Source: Rhodococcus sp. 06-235-1A | GTDB lineage: Bacteria > Actinomycetota > Actinomycetes > Mycobacteriales > Mycobacteriaceae | Direction: 5' to 3' | Length of the DNA stretch: 64,000 nucleotides | Assembly: GCF_002258785.1 (NCBI RefSeq) | Contig: NZ_NOYI01000012.1 | Location: 372,001 to 436,000, forward strand | In this document: positions 16,115 to 24,829 of the stretch, piece after piece | How positions within the stretch are numbered: position 1 is the first letter of the stretch | Layout: each line of letters starts with the position of its first letter | Notes under the pieces: generated by a model | What the model was told of the DNA's origin: nothing | Databases searched by the model: none | What the model saw: the letters and a program-made list of their open reading frames with translations, nothing else | Program-made: the position numbers and the translations under genes

Positions 16115-16666
16115 ATGACTACCGCGACCTGGACGCTCGACGCATCGGACGGTGGGCAGTTGGCCGTCCGGACGGATGTCGCCGGACGGGCATCCAAGAT
16201 GGGGCATCGCCTCACGATTGCGGTGACCTCCTGGACCGCGACAGTCGAGTGGTCGGGGGACGCACCCACCGCGGTCACCCTGACCGCCGAGGTGGGTTCA
16301 CTCGAGGTGATCCACGGAGAGGGTGGACTGACACCCTTGATCGGCCCGGAAAAAATGGTGGCGAAGGCAAACGCGCTCAAGAGTTTCGACGCCGACCGGT
16401 ATCCATCGATTCGATTCGTTTCGGAGGAGATCACCGCCGGTGACTCCGGATTTCGGCTGGCGGGCACTGCGGAGATTCACGGCGTGTCCAGGAAGATCAT
16501 CGTGGATGTGACCGCCACCGACCTCGGCGATCGTTGGCACATGGAGTCCGAAACCACTGTGCGGCAATCGGATTACAAGATCACTCCGTATTCGCAGATG
16601 TTCGGAGCCATGAAGGTGGTGGACGAGGTGATCGTGACGTTCGACGCCGAGTATCGCAAGCCCTGA
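16115..16666 (+). CDS. YceI family protein
   Basis: A 183-residue lipocalin-like YceI domain: WTLDASDGGQLAVRTDV at the N-terminus, ITTYPSIRFVSEEI-type strand (YPSIRFVSEEIT), the AGTAEIHGVSRKI motif and a closing EVIVTFDAE strand. YceI barrels bind isoprenoid or amide ligands. This one lacks a signal peptide, so it is predicted cytoplasmic. The ATG at 16115 directly precedes the domain. Divergent from the dihydroxyacetone kinase (66 bp) and followed after 20 bp by the SIMPL lipoprotein gene. Confidence 0.85.
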   Translation: MTTATWTLDASDGGQLAVRTDVAGRASKMGHRLTIAVTSWTATVEWSGDAPTAVTLTAEVGSLEVIHGEGGLTPLIGPEKMVAKANALKSFDADRYPSIRFVSEEITAGDSGFRLAGTAEIHGVSRKIIVDVTATDLGDRWHMESETTVRQSDYKITPYSQMFGAMKVVDEVIVTFDAEYRKP

Positions 16667-16686
16667 GCCTTTTCAATTCACCTGCA

Positions 16687-17436
16687 ATGGTGGACACTAC
16701 GGCGGTGAGTCGAAATCGATGGATGATCGGATCGTGTGCATCGGCCCTGGCGCTGGCCGTAGCCCTGACCGCGGGCTGCAGCAGTCCCGCGACCACCTCC
16801 CCCGATGGACCTCCCGGGGTGAACGTCAACGGCGTGGGAGAAGTCCAGGGGGCACCGGACACGTTGACGACCCAGATCGGCGTCCAGGCCACCGCCGAGG
16901 ACGTCACCGCCGCCATCGAACAGGCCAATACTGCGGTCGCCGAGGTGACGGACGCAGTGATCGCAGCCGGCGTCGCTCGCGAGGACATCCAGACCCAACA
17001 GGTGTCGATCGATCCGCAGTACTCCGGCGCATTGCCGGGCGGCACCTCGGCTATCTCCGGATACCAAGCCACTAACACCTTGCAGGTCACGGTGCGCGAC
17101 CTGTCGAAGGCCTCCGCGGTGTTGGGCGACGCCACAGCGGCCGGCGGAAACGCGACCCGGATCTCCGGGGTCTCGTTCAAGATCGACGACGATTCCGAGC
17201 TGATCTCCGATGCTCGGTCCAGGGCGTTCGCCGATGCCCGCGATCGCGCCGAGCAGTACGCATCGCTCGCAGGCGGAGAACTCGGTGACGTTCTGTCGAT
17301 CACCGAGTCGATCAGCGGCCAGGAGCAGTCGAGGACCTTCGGCGAGTCCGCCAGTTCGGCAGACATGGCGGTGCCCATCGAACCGGGACAGCAGACCGTG
17401 TCAGTGTCAGTGTCGGTGAAATGGGCGTTGAACTAA
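16687..17436 (+). CDS. SIMPL-domain (DUF541) lipoprotein
   Basis: About 249 residues. Signal peptide with lipobox LTAGC, then a SIMPL domain: VNVNGVGEVQGAPDTLTTQI, GVAREDIQTQQVSIDPQY, GYQATNTLQVTVRDL, AFADARDRAEQYASLAG and a terminal VSVSVSVKWAL strand. Such proteins are exported, oligomeric and of unclear role. The ATG at 16687 or GTG at 16705 (VSRNRW) could start it; the latter gives a more standard signal peptide. Possibly co-transcribed with the YceI gene. Overlaps the convergent CoA-transferase by 4 bp. Confidence 0.85.
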   Translation: MVDTTAVSRNRWMIGSCASALALAVALTAGCSSPATTSPDGPPGVNVNGVGEVQGAPDTLTTQIGVQATAEDVTAAIEQANTAVAEVTDAVIAAGVAREDIQTQQVSIDPQYSGALPGGTSAISGYQATNTLQVTVRDLSKASAVLGDATAAGGNATRISGVSFKIDDDSELISDARSRAFADARDRAEQYASLAGGELGDVLSITESISGQEQSRTFGESASSADMAVPIEPGQQTVSVSVSVKWALN

Positions 17437-18542
17437 GACCCGGCGGGCGGTGGAAAGCGGTAGTTCACCGGAGTGGCCGAGAAGTCCAGAGGATTACGGA
17501 CGCCGTCGGCCACTGAACCCGGAACCTGCACTCGCGGTTCGAGACCGAGCGATTCCGCGAAGGCAAACGCCTCTTCGATGGAATTGACCGGCCCCGCGGG
17601 GACGTTGCGGGCCATCAGATCTCGGTACCATTCGTCCGCGGTACGTGCCCGCAGCGCCGAGGTCAACGCGTCGACCAGGTGATCGCGATGTTCGACGCGA
17701 GCAGAATTGGACGAGAAGCGATCATCCTCGGCCATCGCAGGCAATCCGAGCACCTCGACCAGGGCCGCGAATTGCCGGTCGTTTCCCACGGCCAGTGCCA
17801 ATGGACGGTCGGCAGTCTCGAACACCTCGTACGGCACGAGCGAGGGATGCTTGTTTCCCATCGGGACGGGCACAACGCCTGCCCCGAGGTACGCCGCCGA
17901 CTGGTTGCTCAACGCGGAGAGCACCGACGCCATCAGCGAGGTGTGCACCTGCTGGCCAGCACCCGTCTGTGATCGATGATGCAGTGCGGCAAGGATTCCG
18001 CTCAGTGCATGTAGACCGGTGACGATGTCGACCATCGCCACTCCCACCTTGGTCGGTGTCGAGGTGTCGGGGCCGGTGACGCTCATGAGCCCGCCGACGG
18101 CTTGGACCACCAGATCGTATCCGGGGAGCGCAGCTCCTCCGCCGGTGCCGAAGCCGGAGATCGAGCAGTAGATCAGGCCCGGGTTCGATTGCGACACAGT
18201 TGAATAGCCAAGTCCGAGGCGGTCCATCGTTCCGGCGCGGAAGTTCTCGATCACGATGTCCGCGCCCGCGACGATCTCGCTCGCCTCGGCTACCCCGCTC
18301 TCGGATTGCAGGTCGATGAACCGCGATGTCTTGTTGCGATTGACCGAGTTGAAATAGGTTGCCGTACCGGAAGAGTCGTATGGCGGGCCCCACGATCGGG
18401 TGTCGTCACCGATTCCGGGTCGTTCGATCTTGATCACGTCGGCACCCATGTCGCCGAGCATCATCGTCGCGTACGGTCCGGCGAGCACCCGGGAGAAGTC
18501 CGCGACCACGAGGCCTGCGAGTGGACCGGTGGCAGCTGTCAT
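17433..18542 (-). CDS. CaiB/BaiF (family III) CoA-transferase
   Basis: A 369-residue family III CoA-transferase. The N-terminal ADFSRVLAGPYATMMLGDMGAD and IKIERPGIGDDTR motifs, the NRNKTS segment, and the active-site Asp in PGYDLVVQAVGG are characteristic, as are QVHTSLMASVLS and the C-terminal VPAGPVNSIEEAF. It moves CoA between a carboxylic acid and an acyl-CoA; the substrate is not evident. A TetR-type regulator lies 31 bp upstream on the same strand and may control it. Confidence 0.88.
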   Translation of the reverse strand: MTAATGPLAGLVVADFSRVLAGPYATMMLGDMGADVIKIERPGIGDDTRSWGPPYDSSGTATYFNSVNRNKTSRFIDLQSESGVAEASEIVAGADIVIENFRAGTMDRLGLGYSTVSQSNPGLIYCSISGFGTGGGAALPGYDLVVQAVGGLMSVTGPDTSTPTKVGVAMVDIVTGLHALSGILAALHHRSQTGAGQQVHTSLMASVLSALSNQSAAYLGAGVVPVPMGNKHPSLVPYEVFETADRPLALAVGNDRQFAALVEVLGLPAMAEDDRFSSNSARVEHRDHLVDALTSALRARTADEWYRDLMARNVPAGPVNSIEEAFAFAESLGLEPRVQVPGSVADGVRNPLDFSATPVNYRFPPPAGS

Positions 18543-18573
18543 CGGTCCACTGTATTGCCCGACAGGATGCAGT

Positions 18574-19215
18574 TCAGTTCAGGTCGGGAACGAACGCTCC
18601 GAGGACGGCGACCATCGTCTCCACGATGAGCTCGATGGGTGGGCGAGGGGGATCGGTGCGCGACCAGTCGGAGACGATCTCGGTGAGCGCACCGAGGAAT
18701 GCCGTTGCAGCCAAACGGTATCCACCCGGCGGAACGAAATCGGAACCGACTTCCGAGCGCAGGGTGTTCTCGAAGAACTGTACCCACTGTGCACGACGGC
18801 GCGTCCGGTGCTGTTCGACGGCATCGCTGACACCCAGCGTCTCCAGGTACGAAATCCGCGCTCGGCGTGGGTCACCCCCGATCGATCCGACCAAGGCCGT
18901 CATCGCGGCGACGACCAGCGCGCGTCGATCTCGGTCGACTTGACCGTCGAGTGCGGCGACGACCGCAGCCAGCGCGTCGTCTTGGATCAGGTCGTACACA
19001 TCCACGAGCAGCGCCTCACGGTTGGCGAACTCACCGTAGAACTGACTGCGCGCCAGACCGGCTGCAGCGCAGATATGCGCGACCGAGGTGGCTGCGTATC
19101 CGCGTACCCCGATGACCTCGATCCCTGCCTGCAGGAACCGTGCGCGCCGATCGGCTTTGCGCGCGGCGGACGATCGTCCCGCGTAGATGCGGCCCTGGTC
19201 GTCGGCGACAGTCAC
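18574..19215 (-). CDS. TetR family transcriptional regulator
   Basis: A 213-residue regulator with the N-terminal TetR HTH: RRARFLQAGIEVIGVRGYAA, then SVAHICAAAGLARSQFYGEF (recognition helix, with Q in the usual tyrosine region) and FANREALL. The C-terminal ligand domain is unclassified. Start is GTG at 19215. It is upstream of and parallel to the CoA-transferase at 17433, its likely target, and downstream of the lipase gene. Confidence 0.87.
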   Translation of the reverse strand: MTVADDQGRIYAGRSSAARKADRRARFLQAGIEVIGVRGYAATSVAHICAAAGLARSQFYGEFANREALLVDVYDLIQDDALAAVVAALDGQVDRDRRALVVAAMTALVGSIGGDPRRARISYLETLGVSDAVEQHRTRRRAQWVQFFENTLRSEVGSDFVPPGGYRLAATAFLGALTEIVSDWSRTDPPRPPIELIVETMVAVLGAFVPDLN

Positions 19216-19269
19216 CGGCGGAGTCTACCGCCGGTGAATCGTTCGCGGCTCTGACGCCGATCGGGCCCG

Positions 19270-20682
19270 TCACGCCCCGATCGGCTTGCCGAACAGTCCT
19301 GCGATTATCTCGCCGACGGCATCGACGAAGAGCGGGTGTGCACGTGTGTCGAGCGCCATCGAGCCGACATCGTTCGTGCGGCAACCCGGTTCCACAGGGA
19401 CACCGGCGAACCGGTCGCGCATCCACAACACCGCGCTCGGAAATGCGATCAATTCGAGGGTGATGTGCTCGCTGAAATGATCGCGGGTGTACGTGACATC
19501 GGCACCGGGACGGCTGCAGTACGAGTCGACCATCGCGTTGACCGGTCCGATCGGCACCAGCCAATCAGGGTTGGAATGGTAGACGTAGAGCGGCATGTTC
19601 GGTGTGGTGCCCCCGAGCTGCATCGCAGACAGGGCCTTCTTCACCACTGGTTGTTGAATCGGGTCGCCGTCGGTGTGCAGGAAGCCCTTCAGGTTGACGA
19701 ACGGCAGCAGCGCCGAGCTGTAACCGACACAGAGATTGTCCTTCGCCGCGAACAACGCCCGGCCGAACGGATCGATATGTTCGTCGACGAAGTCGGCCAA
19801 CTCGGGATCTTCACGACTGGCACCGATGATCCCGGCAGCGACGATGCCCGAACCGAGAGTGTTGTTCGCGTTGTCGACCAGAGCTCCGAGCTCAGCGGGA
19901 GTTCCGCCCTCGGTGACTCCGACGATATCGAGCTCAGGGGCGTAGCGTCCGGCCAGTTCGGCTGCATGTCCGGTCGCTATCGCGCCGCCGGAATAGCCGC
20001 TCATCCCCACCTTGGTGGCCTCCCCGTCCAACTGCATCGGCGCGAAGTTCTCGGCCGCTCGGATTCCGTCGAGTGTGATCCGACCGGCGACCGGCCCTGC
20101 GGCGAACGAGTTGTTCGGGCCTTGATGATCGGGTACCGATACCGCCCACCCCTGCGCCAACGCTGCCTGCACTTCGAGGAATTGAGCACCCGACGTCACC
20201 GCGCCCGTCACCGGCCAGTGAATCGCACCCGCGCGCATCGCATACGAAGGCGCGCAGTAGGCGGCGAGAGAATCCTCGGCCAGCTGGATGGATATCAAGG
20301 GCCGCGGTGCCGTGGGGACGCCACGAGGCTTGATGACCGTGGTCACGGCAGCGATCGGCTCGTCGCGACCGTTGTTGGACCGGAACGACAACTGCCATGC
20401 GTCGACCTGTGTGGGGATGACGTTGAGAGTGGCCAGTTCGACCGGCCGCGCAGCGATGATCTGACCCGGCGAGGCCGCGGCCACCACGTCGGCGGGCGGA
20501 AGGTAGAAGTCGGTGTCGAACTCCGGAATCTTCGGCCACGTGAACGGTGCCAGAGGCGGCTGAATGTCCACCGCGGGCGAATCGGGTGCAGCAGCAGCGG
20601 GCGTCGCCATGGCGGCGAAAGCCGCCGCGGCGGTCATCACGCTGATCGCTGTACGCAGCGTCCAAGAGCGGGCAGAAGACAC
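19270..20682 (-). CDS. secreted lipase (secretory lipase family)
   Basis: A 470-residue exported alpha/beta hydrolase. The signal peptide VSSARSWTLRTAISVMTAAA ends at an ATPAAAAP cleavage region. The nucleophile elbow GYSGG (in KVGMSGYSGGAIATGHAAEL) and the family pattern AVSVPDHQGPNNSFAAG and PLYVYHSNPDWLVP match the LIP family of secretory lipases (triacylglycerol hydrolysis). The GTG at 20682 is chosen because AAGGAG lies eight bases upstream; the frame extends further but without a ribosome site. Conserved cysteines (AYCAPS, NLCVGY, SYCSRP, PGCRTN) suggest disulfides. Confidence 0.87.
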   Translation of the reverse strand: MSSARSWTLRTAISVMTAAAAFAAMATPAAAAPDSPAVDIQPPLAPFTWPKIPEFDTDFYLPPADVVAAASPGQIIAARPVELATLNVIPTQVDAWQLSFRSNNGRDEPIAAVTTVIKPRGVPTAPRPLISIQLAEDSLAAYCAPSYAMRAGAIHWPVTGAVTSGAQFLEVQAALAQGWAVSVPDHQGPNNSFAAGPVAGRITLDGIRAAENFAPMQLDGEATKVGMSGYSGGAIATGHAAELAGRYAPELDIVGVTEGGTPAELGALVDNANNTLGSGIVAAGIIGASREDPELADFVDEHIDPFGRALFAAKDNLCVGYSSALLPFVNLKGFLHTDGDPIQQPVVKKALSAMQLGGTTPNMPLYVYHSNPDWLVPIGPVNAMVDSYCSRPGADVTYTRDHFSEHITLELIAFPSAVLWMRDRFAGVPVEPGCRTNDVGSMALDTRAHPLFVDAVGEIIAGLFGKPIGA

Positions 20683-20884
20683 GGGTGTACTCCTTCGCGC
20701 CGGAGGACGGGATCCACAGGAGGCGCGCCCGGCGACGGTTCGTACAGCGCATCCGTCCATCTTGGACACCGATGTCCGAGATGGTGCTCAGAACTGTAGA
20801 GCGAAGTGGCGTAGATAACAATCCCCGAATCGAAAGAGATTCAGAAGTGAACCGATCCCAAGTGCACTGGGTTGCGCCCGTTCG

Positions 20885-21766
20885 TCACGCGACCGCGAAA
20901 GACCGCTTCGCCAAGCCGAACTGGAAGCCGGTGATGGCCGTCGTCACCGGAGCTTCCGGATTCTCGGCGGCACCGAGCGTGACGAACAGCGGCGTGAAGT
21001 GTTCGACGGTCGGGTGGGCATAGGGCATTCCCGGTGCGGCACTGCGGAAGTCGGCGAGAGTCCCGACGTCACCGCGAGACAAGGCGTCGGCCGCCCAGAG
21101 ATCGAAGTCCTCGGACCACGTCGGCACGGTATTGGTGGTGAAGTTCTCGCGGGACAGAAACGGCAACCCATGCGTCATGAATCCCGAGCCGATGACCAAG
21201 ACACCCTCGGCGCGAAGCTCTTTCAGCGCAGCGCCTATCGCCATCAGCCGATCGGGAGCATGCGTCGGCAGGCTCAACTGCAGAACGGGGACATCGGCGT
21301 ACGGGTACATCACCTTCAGCGGAACCCAGGCACCGTGATCGAGTCCGCGAGAGGTGTGTCGGTGCAGATTTTCCGACGCCGGGATTGCCGCGGCAACGCG
21401 AGCGGCCAGCGCCTCGGCGTCGGGCGTCCGATATTCCATCGAGTAGTAGCGCTGGGCGAAACCACCGAAGTCGTAGACCAGCGGTGTCGCGCCTGCTGAG
21501 GCGGACAGGCTCAGCGGAGCCTCCTCCCAGTGCGCGCTGACGATGAGGATCGCCTTCGGCTTCGGCATCGACTGCGACCAGGTGAACAGCTGGTCCATCC
21601 AGAGTGCGTCGTCGAAGACCGGGGGTGCACCGTGGCTGATGTACAGGGCGGGCATCGGCCCGTCGTTCGGGGTCCACATCTGCTGCGACCTGCTCGCGGG
21701 TGCGGAATCGGCGAGAAACGCGTCGAACGCTGCTCCCGCGACGGGCGGGTTGACCACAGATGTCAT
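20885..21766 (-). CDS. LigB/DODA-type extradiol ring-cleavage dioxygenase (YgiD-like)
   Basis: A 293-residue member of the class III extradiol dioxygenase family. Metal ligands are visible: YISHGAP (His), SAHWEEAP (His), LDHGAWVPL (His and the LDHG motif), and HGLPFLSREN. The family includes 4,5-DOPA dioxygenases and zinc enzymes of unknown substrate. Start ATG 21766 is preceded by GAAGGACC, which lies inside a 13-bp inverted repeat (21771-21819), so translation could be hairpin-controlled. No pathway partner is adjacent; the homogentisate cluster starts 2 kb away. Confidence 0.85.
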   Translation of the reverse strand: MTSVVNPPVAGAAFDAFLADSAPASRSQQMWTPNDGPMPALYISHGAPPVFDDALWMDQLFTWSQSMPKPKAILIVSAHWEEAPLSLSASAGATPLVYDFGGFAQRYYSMEYRTPDAEALAARVAAAIPASENLHRHTSRGLDHGAWVPLKVMYPYADVPVLQLSLPTHAPDRLMAIGAALKELRAEGVLVIGSGFMTHGLPFLSRENFTTNTVPTWSEDFDLWAADALSRGDVGTLADFRSAAPGMPYAHPTVEHFTPLFVTLGAAENPEAPVTTAITGFQFGLAKRSFAVA

Positions 21767-21770
21767 GAGG

Positions 21771-21819
21771 GGTCCTTCGAGTGCTTAAGTTGAACCTTCA
21801 ACCTACCACTCGAAGGACC
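21771..21819 (-). promoter_or_regulatory. inverted repeat sequestering the dioxygenase ribosome-binding site
   Basis: Arms GGTCCTTCGAGTG (21771-21783) and CACTCGAAGGACC (21807-21819) pair perfectly over 13 bp with a 23-base loop. On the minus strand the 3' arm contains the dioxygenase Shine-Dalgarno (GAAGGA) four bases before the ATG. The loop itself holds a second palindrome, GTTGAA-CC-TTCAAC (21789-21802), of operator type. It may be a translation-control hairpin, an operator, or the terminator of the gene ending at 21826. Confidence 0.55.
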
Positions 21820-21825
21820 GATCAG

Positions 21826-22278
21826 CTACCCCACGACGACGCGGCCACCTCCGGGCAGGTTGGGAGTGTCCGTCGTGATCGTGAGATCGACGCGGCCCGC
21901 ACCGGTAGTGAGAGCGATCGGCTCGGTCGATATCCCACCCGCCGAACCGGATCGGCCGTTGTCGATGTTCGTCCACACCACGGTCACCGGAACCGGCAGC
22001 AGGCCCACCGCAGACGAGCCCATGTCGCCCGCACCCGAAATCTTGCTCGCCGTCGTCACCGTGACTTTCCCTGCCTCGATCACCGTCGCCGTTGCCTCGA
22101 CCGGACCCGACCCGAAGCTGACGCCGTGTTGGAAGAAGACGAATGCCTGTACCGGCCTGAGCTCCGTAGTGGTCGCGGCCGACGCGGCGCCCGCCGACCC
22201 CAGCGTCAGGACTCCCGCCACCAGCGGTGCCGCCACGAGGCGAATGACTCTTTTTCTCGAATACACGATGCTCCCCAT
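21826..22278 (-). CDS. small secreted protein, function unknown
   Basis: About 150 residues with a signal peptide: YSRKRVIRLVAAPLVAGVLT, a glycine/alanine stretch and cleavage near GAASAATTT. The mature part is beta-rich and low in charge (FVFFQHGVSFGSGPVEATAT, LLPVPVTVVWTNIDNG), ending VVVG. No domain recognised. A GTG at 22266 with GGGGAG just upstream is at least as good a start as the ATG at 22278. Its stop is 7 bp before the hairpin at 21771-21819. Confidence 0.65.
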   Translation of the reverse strand: MGSIVYSRKRVIRLVAAPLVAGVLTLGSAGAASAATTTELRPVQAFVFFQHGVSFGSGPVEATATVIEAGKVTVTTASKISGAGDMGSSAVGLLPVPVTVVWTNIDNGRSGSAGGISTEPIALTTGAGRVDLTITTDTPNLPGGGRVVVG

Positions 22279-22361
22279 TTCGTTGGATTCGTCCGATGTC
22301 AGAGATCATCGTGCAACGGACCAGCAGGTCTGTAAACCCCTCGGGCTCTAGGCTCGGCTGT

Positions 22362-22760
22362 ATGCCGAATGTCTATCGCGCACCGATGCCGGACGGCGTC
22401 GAGCGTGCCCTCACCTTCGGATTCTGCGGCATGGCGGCCGACGACGAACGGTCTCTACGACGGGTCGAGCGCTTCGAGCAGGTTGCGGACGGATCCTTCG
22501 TCTGGACGCGAACCGCACGTGGCGAGTACTTCCTCGGCCGAATCTCCGGCCCACTGCGGGAAGATCGCAGTGACGATGCAGTGGCGTCGAACATGACCTT
22601 CGTACGCGACTGTGAGTGGACGGGCGAGCCCGTCCCCGAGCACGAGGTACCCGCTGCCACGCTCAGCACATTCGCCCGTGGCGGGCGAAACTTTCAGCAG
22701 ACCCACGACCCGCTGGTCGCCGCAGAGTCGGCTAGCGTGTGGCGAGCGCGAGGTCGCTGA
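22362..22760 (+). CDS. conserved hypothetical protein
   Basis: A 132-residue protein, MPNVYRAPMPDGVERALTFG onward. It has a WTRTARGEYFLGRISGP strand pair, FVRDCEWTGEPVPEHEVPAA and a glycine-rich end TFARGGRNFQQTHDP. These blocks look like a conserved fold rather than a chance frame, but no family is recognised. Divergent from the secreted protein at 22278 (83 bp); its last 29 bp overlap the convergent membrane protein gene. Confidence 0.6.
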   Translation: MPNVYRAPMPDGVERALTFGFCGMAADDERSLRRVERFEQVADGSFVWTRTARGEYFLGRISGPLREDRSDDAVASNMTFVRDCEWTGEPVPEHEVPAATLSTFARGGRNFQQTHDPLVAAESASVWRARGR

Positions 22761-22941
22761 CCTGGGGATCGACCTGAACAACCGAGTAGCCCTCGATCTC
22801 GAACTTGTTCTCGCCCTCGGGCGGTCCGAGCACGGCGCGAACAATCAGCGTCGCGGCGGCAGCGACGAGTGCGATCACGATGACCACTGCTGCCACGATC
22901 AGCAGGGTCCGTGGGCCACCGAACAGGTTCTTCGAGCTCAT
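22732..22941 (-). CDS. small single-span membrane protein
   Basis: A 69-residue protein with one transmembrane helix (RTLLIVAAVVIVIALVAAAA) after a short cytoplasmic N-terminus (MSSKNLFGG) and a roughly 35-residue outside tail (PPEGENKFEIEGYSVVQVDP). No family recognised. Divergent from the MarR gene at 23036; its 3' end overlaps the gene at 22362-22760. Confidence 0.6.
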   Translation of the reverse strand: MSSKNLFGGPRTLLIVAAVVIVIALVAAAATLIVRAVLGPPEGENKFEIEGYSVVQVDPQVSDLALATR

Positions 22942-23035
22942 GCGTCCATCATGACCCCTCCGGGTTGGGACACGAATCGCGCCTGCTCGAGTAATAAATG
23001 TGTTGATCAGATGGTTTCGTGGTTACAGTGAATCC

Positions 23036-23563
23036 GTGACCGATTCACCCGAGCCCGATTTCTGGTCGTTCATCGACACCGCCAACACCACGCTGGCCCG
23101 GGATTACGGGTTCGAGCACCAATTGGCCACCGAGGTTCTGCTGACACTCAACCGGGCGTCGAACATCGTCACCTACGACTTGGAGGCGACGGTTCACCGC
23201 CCCCGAGGCTGGTCGTGGTCGTCGTTTCGGCTGATGTTCGTGACGTGGCTGGCAGGCCCGATCGAACCGCGACGAGCAGCAGAACTCACCGGCATGAGCC
23301 GCGCTGCCGTCTCGAACCTGTCCAAGACTCTCGTCGCCGGCGGCCTGCTCGCCAGCACACCCGACGAGAAGGACGGGCGTTCGGTGCGCCTCGCCCTCAC
23401 CGCGCAGGGGCACGACGAGATGGTCGAGGCGTTTGCCGAACAGAACGAACGGGAGAACGCGTGGGCCAGCGCGCTCACCGAACCCGAACAACGAATTCTG
23501 GTGATGCTGTTGACCAAACTCATCACTCACCGCAGCCAGTTCGACGTGCGGGGACGCAACTGA
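23036..23563 (+). CDS. MarR family regulator of the homogentisate operon
   Basis: A 175-residue winged-helix regulator. The DNA-binding core reads PRRAAELTGMSRAAVSNLSK, followed by the wing DEKDGRSVRLALTAQG, both typical of MarR. Start GTG at 23036 (VTDSPEPDF); the upstream TTG-type start is less likely. It lies 72 bp upstream of the homogentisate dioxygenase on the same strand. The intergenic space has an 18-bp imperfect palindrome (23587-23604), a plausible operator, so local control of homogentisate degradation is inferred. Confidence 0.88.
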   Translation: MTDSPEPDFWSFIDTANTTLARDYGFEHQLATEVLLTLNRASNIVTYDLEATVHRPRGWSWSSFRLMFVTWLAGPIEPRRAAELTGMSRAAVSNLSKTLVAGGLLASTPDEKDGRSVRLALTAQGHDEMVEAFAEQNERENAWASALTEPEQRILVMLLTKLITHRSQFDVRGRN

Positions 23564-23586
23564 CGGTTGCATAGATCACGTCAAAC

Positions 23587-23604
23587 TAGTTAATGTATTT
23601 ACTA
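23587..23604. promoter_or_regulatory. imperfect palindrome upstream of homogentisate dioxygenase, candidate MarR operator
   Basis: TAGTTAATGTATTTACTA matches its reverse complement at 14 of 18 positions and is the only AT-rich block between the MarR gene and the dioxygenase start at 23636. Size and symmetry fit a MarR dimer site. Assignment by position only. Confidence 0.45.
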
Positions 23605-23635
23605 CAGGCGGTCAACGGAACACAGGAGCGACGAC

Positions 23636-24829
23636 GTGGCCTACTACCGGCAGCTCGGATCGGTACCTCCGAAGCGACACACCCAGCACCGAACTCCAGA
23701 AGGCAACCTCTACTTCGAGGAGCTGATGGGCGAAGAGGGCTTCTCGTCGGACTCGTCTCTGCTCTATCACCGCCACATACCGTCGGCCATCGTCGATGCG
23801 ACGGTATGGGAACTCCCCGACCAGTCGACGACGCCCAACCATCCACTCGTGCCGCGGCACCTGAAGTTGCACGAGCTGTTTCCCGAATCCACGGTGCCCG
23901 GCACCGACGTCGTCACCGGCCGGCGACTCGTCCTCGGCAACGCCGATGTGCGACTCTCCTACGTCGTCGCCTCGAAAACCTCTCCGCTGTATCGCAATTC
24001 GATCGGTGACGAGACGATCTACATCGAATCCGGTTCTGCCACCGTCGAAACGGTGTTCGGTACTCTCCAGGCACAGCAGGGCGACTACGTGCTCATTCCG
24101 CGCGCGACGACGCACCGTTGGATTCCTGACGGCCCCCTTCGTGCCTACGCCATCGAAGCCAACAGTCACATCGCGCCGCCGAAGCGGTTCCTGTCGAAGT
24201 ACGGCCAGCTGCTCGAGAACGCTCCCTACTGCGAACGCGATCTCCACGGCCCCACCGAGCCGCTGGTCGTCGAAGGCAGCGACGTGGAAGTGCTTGTCAA
24301 ACACCGCGGTTCGACGGGCATCGTCGGAACGCGATACGTCTACCCGCAGCACCCGTTCGACGTGGTGGGGTGGGACGGCTGCCTGTACCCGTACATGTTC
24401 AACATCTCCGACTACGAGCCGATCACCGGCCGTGTGCATCAACCGCCGCCTGCGCATCAGGCATTCGAAGGAGCCAACTTCGTGATCTGTAATTTCGTTC
24501 CGCGCAAGGTCGACTACCACCCGCTGGCAATCCCGGTGCCGTACTACCACTCCAACGTCGACTCCGACGAGATCATGTTCTACGTCGGCGGCGACTACGA
24601 GGCCCGTAAGGGCTCCGGAATCGGCCAGGGTTCCATCTCGGTGCATCCGGGCGGTCACGCTCACGGGCCGCAACCCGGTGCCTACGAACGCAGTATCGGT
24701 GCCGAGTTCTTCGACGAACTCGCCGTCATGGTCGATACGTTCCGCCCGCTCGAACTGGGCGAAGGTGCGCTCGCATGCGAGGACACAGGCTACGCCTGGA
24801 CGTGGGCAGGCCGGGGACCGAACCGATGA
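23636..24829 (+). CDS. hmgA: homogentisate 1,2-dioxygenase
   Basis: A 397-residue Fe(II) ring-cleavage enzyme converting homogentisate to maleylacetoacetate in tyrosine catabolism. The N-terminus MAYYRQLGSVPPKRHTQHR and the first cupin (GDYVLIPRATTHRW) are followed by the iron-site region PYYHSNVDSDEIMFYVGGDY and HPGGHAHGPQPGAYE, carrying the His and Glu ligands. It is shorter than the roughly 440-residue mammalian type but usual for actinobacteria. GTG start. Its stop overlaps the next start (ATGA). Confidence 0.92.
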   Translation: MAYYRQLGSVPPKRHTQHRTPEGNLYFEELMGEEGFSSDSSLLYHRHIPSAIVDATVWELPDQSTTPNHPLVPRHLKLHELFPESTVPGTDVVTGRRLVLGNADVRLSYVVASKTSPLYRNSIGDETIYIESGSATVETVFGTLQAQQGDYVLIPRATTHRWIPDGPLRAYAIEANSHIAPPKRFLSKYGQLLENAPYCERDLHGPTEPLVVEGSDVEVLVKHRGSTGIVGTRYVYPQHPFDVVGWDGCLYPYMFNISDYEPITGRVHQPPPAHQAFEGANFVICNFVPRKVDYHPLAIPVPYYHSNVDSDEIMFYVGGDYEARKGSGIGQGSISVHPGGHAHGPQPGAYERSIGAEFFDELAVMVDTFRPLELGEGALACEDTGYAWTWAGRGPNR

